NCBI RefSeq assembly: GCF_004016505.1
Contig: NZ_SACR01000003.1
Location: 558,001 to 622,000, forward strand
Direction: 5' to 3'
Source of the DNA: Rubrivivax rivuli
GTDB taxonomy: Bacteria; Pseudomonadota; Gammaproteobacteria; Burkholderiales; Burkholderiaceae_C
Length of the DNA: 64,000 nucleotides
Of the stretch, positions 61,345-64,000 are shown in pieces. The position numbers were made by a program, and so were the translations under genes. The notes under the pieces are model-generated. The model did no database searches and was not told the origin of the DNA. It saw nothing but the letters and a program-made list of their open reading frames with translations. Numbering within the stretch: position 1 is the stretch's first letter; every line of letters starts with the position of its first letter.

Positions 61345-61367
61345 GCGGATGCCGCCCTCGGCCCCGG

Positions 61368-62036
61368 TCAGTCGTTCGGCAGACGCTCTTTGATGACGAC
61401 CGAGCCGTTCTCCTGCGTCTCGATGACGCCGCGCTCTTCCAGGTCTTTCATCACGCGGCTGACCATCTCGCGCGAGGCGCCCACCACCTTGGCCATGTCC
61501 TGGCGGCTGACCTTGTGGCGGATGATCTTGATGCCGTCGGCCTCTTCGGCCATGTCCAGCAGCGTGCGCGCCACGCGGCCGTACACGTCCAGCAGCGCCA
61601 GGCTTTCGATCTGCCGGTCGGCGTTGCGCAGGCGCTTGACCAGCCCGCGCAGGATGCCGTAGCTCAGCGTGCTGTTTTCGGGCAGGCAGCGTGCGAAGTC
61701 GGCGCGGGCCAGCACGAGCATGTCGGTCTGGATCTCGGCGCGCACGGTGGCGCTGTGCGGTTCGTTGTCGATGAGGCTCATCTCACCCACGTAGTCGCCG
61801 GCTTCCAGCACCGCCAGGATGACCTCGCGGCCGCGCGTGTCGGCCGTCAGCACGCGGGCGCGGCCGTTGAGCAGGATGAACAGGCTGTTGCTCTTGCGGC
61901 CCTGCTCCACCACCAGCTCACCGCGGCGGAAGCGCCGTTTCACCACGCTGTCGGCGATGGCCTGCGCCTGTTCGGCGGTGAGCATCGAGAACAGCGGTAC
62001 GCGACGAATCAGGTCCAGGTTCGACAGCATCGACAT
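61368..62036 (-). CDS. Crp/Fnr-family transcriptional regulator
   Basis: 222 residues. The cyclic-nucleotide fold has GEMSLIDNEPHSATVRAEI; the Arg that holds the cAMP phosphate in E. coli CRP is His here, so the ligand may not be cAMP. No N-terminal FNR cysteines. The helix-turn-helix (about 165-195) VSRQDMAKVVGASREMVSRV keeps the R-E-x3-R DNA-contact pattern of CRP. AGAGGAG precedes the ATG. It lies 37 nt upstream of ftsK on the same strand and is divergent from trxB. Confidence 0.9.
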   Translation of the reverse strand: MSMLSNLDLIRRVPLFSMLTAEQAQAIADSVVKRRFRRGELVVEQGRKSNSLFILLNGRARVLTADTRGREVILAVLEAGDYVGEMSLIDNEPHSATVRAEIQTDMLVLARADFARCLPENSTLSYGILRGLVKRLRNADRQIESLALLDVYGRVARTLLDMAEEADGIKIIRHKVSRQDMAKVVGASREMVSRVMKDLEERGVIETQENGSVVIKERLPND

Positions 62037-62156
62037 CGGCAGGGCTCCTCTTGTTGTCTTCTCTCGCCTGGCAGCGCGGCGGGGCCGGCGTCTGCAAGAA
62101 TCTGCCTATTGTGCCCATTGCTGCACTTGCATTTGCCGGCTTCGGCGCCGATGTAA

Positions 62157-63164
<1,008 letters not shown>

Positions 63165-63193
63165 GCCACCCCGGCGCGGCCGGGGTTTGCGGC

Positions 63194-63199
63194 TATACT
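63194..63199 (+). promoter_or_regulatory. -10-like TATACT of the rpmB-rpmG operon
   Basis: TATACT is followed by a G/C-rich discriminator (CGCGGGC) and about 157 nt of leader before rpmB. No good -35. The leader is rich in short G/C stems (such as CCTGCTGG/CCAGGCAG) and may carry ribosomal-protein feedback, which is unproven. Confidence 0.55.
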
Positions 63200-63362
63200 C
63201 GCGGGCTTCGCTGACGACGGCGGGCTTCCACGCCTGCTGGCCCCAGGCAGCGCTGAACCGGGAAACCGCCACCCGCATCTGGCGAGGTCAAGCCGTCTCC
63301 CACCGCCCGCTCCCCTTGCAGGGGTAGGCCCGCGGTGCCGGCTGTTCTAGAAAGTGTTTCTT

Positions 63363-63596
63363 ATGGCACGCAAGTGCGAAGTAACGGGCAAAGGCCCGAT
63401 GGTGGGGAACCATGTCTCCCACGCCAACAACAAGACCAAGCGTCGTTTCCTGCCCAACCTGCAGTACCGCCGTTTCTGGGTCGAGAGCGAGAACCGCTGG
63501 GTGCGCCTGCGCATCACCAACGCGGCCCTGCGCCTGATCGACAAGAAGGGCATCGACGTGGTCCTGGCGGACCTTCGCGCCCGCGGCGCAATCTAA
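63363..63596 (+). CDS. rpmB: Ribosomal protein L28
   Basis: 77 residues from [20 protein letters not shown], the conserved L28 start; the upstream MFL extension is rejected. [20 protein letters not shown] and [18 protein letters not shown] are typical. Large-subunit protein, 12 nt before rpmG. Translated from a leader of about 160 nt. Confidence 0.98.
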   Translation: MARKCEVTGKGPMVGNHVSHANNKTKRRFLPNLQYRRFWVESENRWVRLRITNAALRLIDKKGIDVVLADLRARGAI

Positions 63597-63608
63597 GGAG
63601 CACACACC

Positions 63609-63779
63609 ATGGCAAGCAAAGGCGGCCGCGAGAAGATCAAGCTGGAAAGCACGGCAGGCACCGGGCACTTCTACACCACCAGCAAGAACAAGAAGACCAC
63701 GCCCGAGAAGCTCGAATTCCTGAAGTTCGACCCGAAGGCGCGCAAGCACGTGCTCTACAAGGAAGTGAAGCTGAAGTAA
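63609..63779 (+). CDS. rpmG: Ribosomal protein L33
   Basis: 56 residues, [20 protein letters not shown] through [10 protein letters not shown]. It has the L33 pattern [20 protein letters not shown] and lacks the four zinc cysteines, so it is the zinc-free form. AAGGAG precedes the ATG. It forms the usual rpmB-rpmG pair and is followed by a strong terminator. Confidence 0.98.
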   Translation: MASKGGREKIKLESTAGTGHFYTTSKNKKTTPEKLEFLKFDPKARKHVLYKEVKLK

Positions 63780-63801
63780 TTCAGCGCTTCTTGCACTCGA
63801 G

Positions 63802-63826
63802 AAACCCGCCGCTGGCGGGTTTTTTG
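63802..63826 (+). terminator. Rho-independent terminator of rpmB-rpmG
   Basis: ACCCGCC and GGCGGGT pair around a 3-nt loop and are followed by six T on the plus strand, 25 nt after the rpmG stop. Confidence 0.92.
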
Positions 63827-63867
63827 TTGCCTGCTTCCTTGGCAGCGCGCTGGGCCGAGCAGGCATG

Positions 63868-63893
63868 AAAAAGGGGCCCGAAGGCCCCTTTTG
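63868..63893 (-). terminator. Terminator of the livK-like gene (partly bidirectional)
   Basis: GGGGCC and GGCCCC pair around a TTCG-type loop; the minus-strand side ends in five T followed by CATGCC. Its plus-strand side also has four T. It follows the livK-like stop by 24 nt. Confidence 0.85.
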
Positions 63894-63917
63894 CGGGAAA
63901 CCGGAGACCGGTTGCGC

Positions 63918-64000
63918 TCAGCGCACCACGCCCATCGATTCCTTGTTGCCGCCCTTGTAGGTGTAAAGGGTCAGCGCGCCGTTCTTGATGTCGCCCTTGG
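63918..64000 (-). CDS. C-terminus of a LivK-type branched-chain amino-acid binding protein (partial)
   Basis: Only the last 26 codons are in the window, ending at the TGA at 63918-63920. The sequence GALTLYTYKGGNKESMGVVR with KGDIKN before it matches the C-terminus of periplasmic LivJ/LivK-type proteins (DxKGDxKxxxxTxYxxKxG). This is the natural binding-protein partner for livHMGF, which lacks one. The remainder lies beyond the right edge. Confidence 0.7.
   Translation of the reverse strand, partial: KGDIKNGALTLYTYKGGNKESMGVVR

Noticed and set aside
63200..63362. Possible riboswitch in the rpmB leader
   Set aside because: The leader is long and structured, but I could not match any known riboswitch core. 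Reported only as a leader.

Overview
The window is a compact, very GC-rich stretch of bacterial chromosome. Gene content, gene order and codon use (nearly all G/C in third position) suggest a betaproteobacterium of the Burkholderiales, of the Rubrivivax/Leptothrix/Ideonella kind. That placement is inference from families such as DUF3460, DUF2782, BPSS1780, the DUF4212/symporter pair and the trxB-crp-ftsK-lolA-rarA order. I see 59 protein genes (one cut by the right edge) and one tRNA. I see no insertion sequence, prophage, CRISPR array or rRNA. Most of the long reading frames opposite these genes are GC-rich shadows.

Layout. 1-3.3 kb: a two-component pair whose NtrC-type regulator lacks the GAFTGA loop. 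3.4-5.8 kb: peroxide defence, ahpC-ahpF, with a good OxyR-like box. 5.8-11.4 kb: mrp, a small exported protein, metG and a SulP transporter. 11.4-15.2 kb: a sodium/solute symporter with its DUF4212 small subunit and accessory genes. 15.4-18.5 kb: DUF3460, scpA, a ModE-like regulator and a glycine-zipper protein. 18.6-23.7 kb: polA, DUF2782, thrB and a BPSS1780 membrane protein. 23.7-29.8 kb: a Tat-exported PhoX lipoprotein with a Pho-box-like site, a cytochrome-like protein with a JDVT-CTERM-like tail, and a UvrD helicase. 29.9-35.4 kb: an exported three-gene operon (beta-helix protein, FN3-like protein, PDZ protein) divergent from a NarL-type two-component system. 35.5-43.4 kb: guaC, an S41 protease, valS-galU, tusA, a Nudix hydrolase and cysM. 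43.5-46.4 kb: tRNA-Leu(CAA), a rhomboid protease, a degenerate HtrA-like protein and an epimerase. 46.5-51.7 kb: a ferredoxin-type reductase and a basic-amino-acid ABC transporter that includes an AstE/aspartoacylase-like hydrolase. 51.7-56.1 kb: livHMGF followed by a five-repeat exported protein. 56.3-63.8 kb: rarA, cheW, lolA, ftsK, a Crp-like regulator, trxB, rpmB and rpmG. The right edge holds the C-terminus of a LivK-type binding protein.

How the genes work together. The window is mostly housekeeping (translation, replication, cell division, redox) with four transport modules. The livHMGF operon has no binding protein, but a LivK-like gene ends the window 8 kb away on the same strand. 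Stress and phosphate responses can be read from sequence: an OxyR-type box abuts the ahpC promoter and a Pho box precedes phoX.

The most unusual signals are: a recurring arrangement in which a -10-like hexamer lies 6-8 nt before the start codon, predicting leaderless mRNAs for at least eight genes; the exported beta-helix/FN3/PDZ operon beside its own-looking two-component system, with an inverted-repeat array between them; a rhomboid protease next to a PDZ protein that has lost the HtrA His and Asp; and an EF-hand-like loop in the symporter. No database search was possible, so all names rest on motifs and family knowledge.
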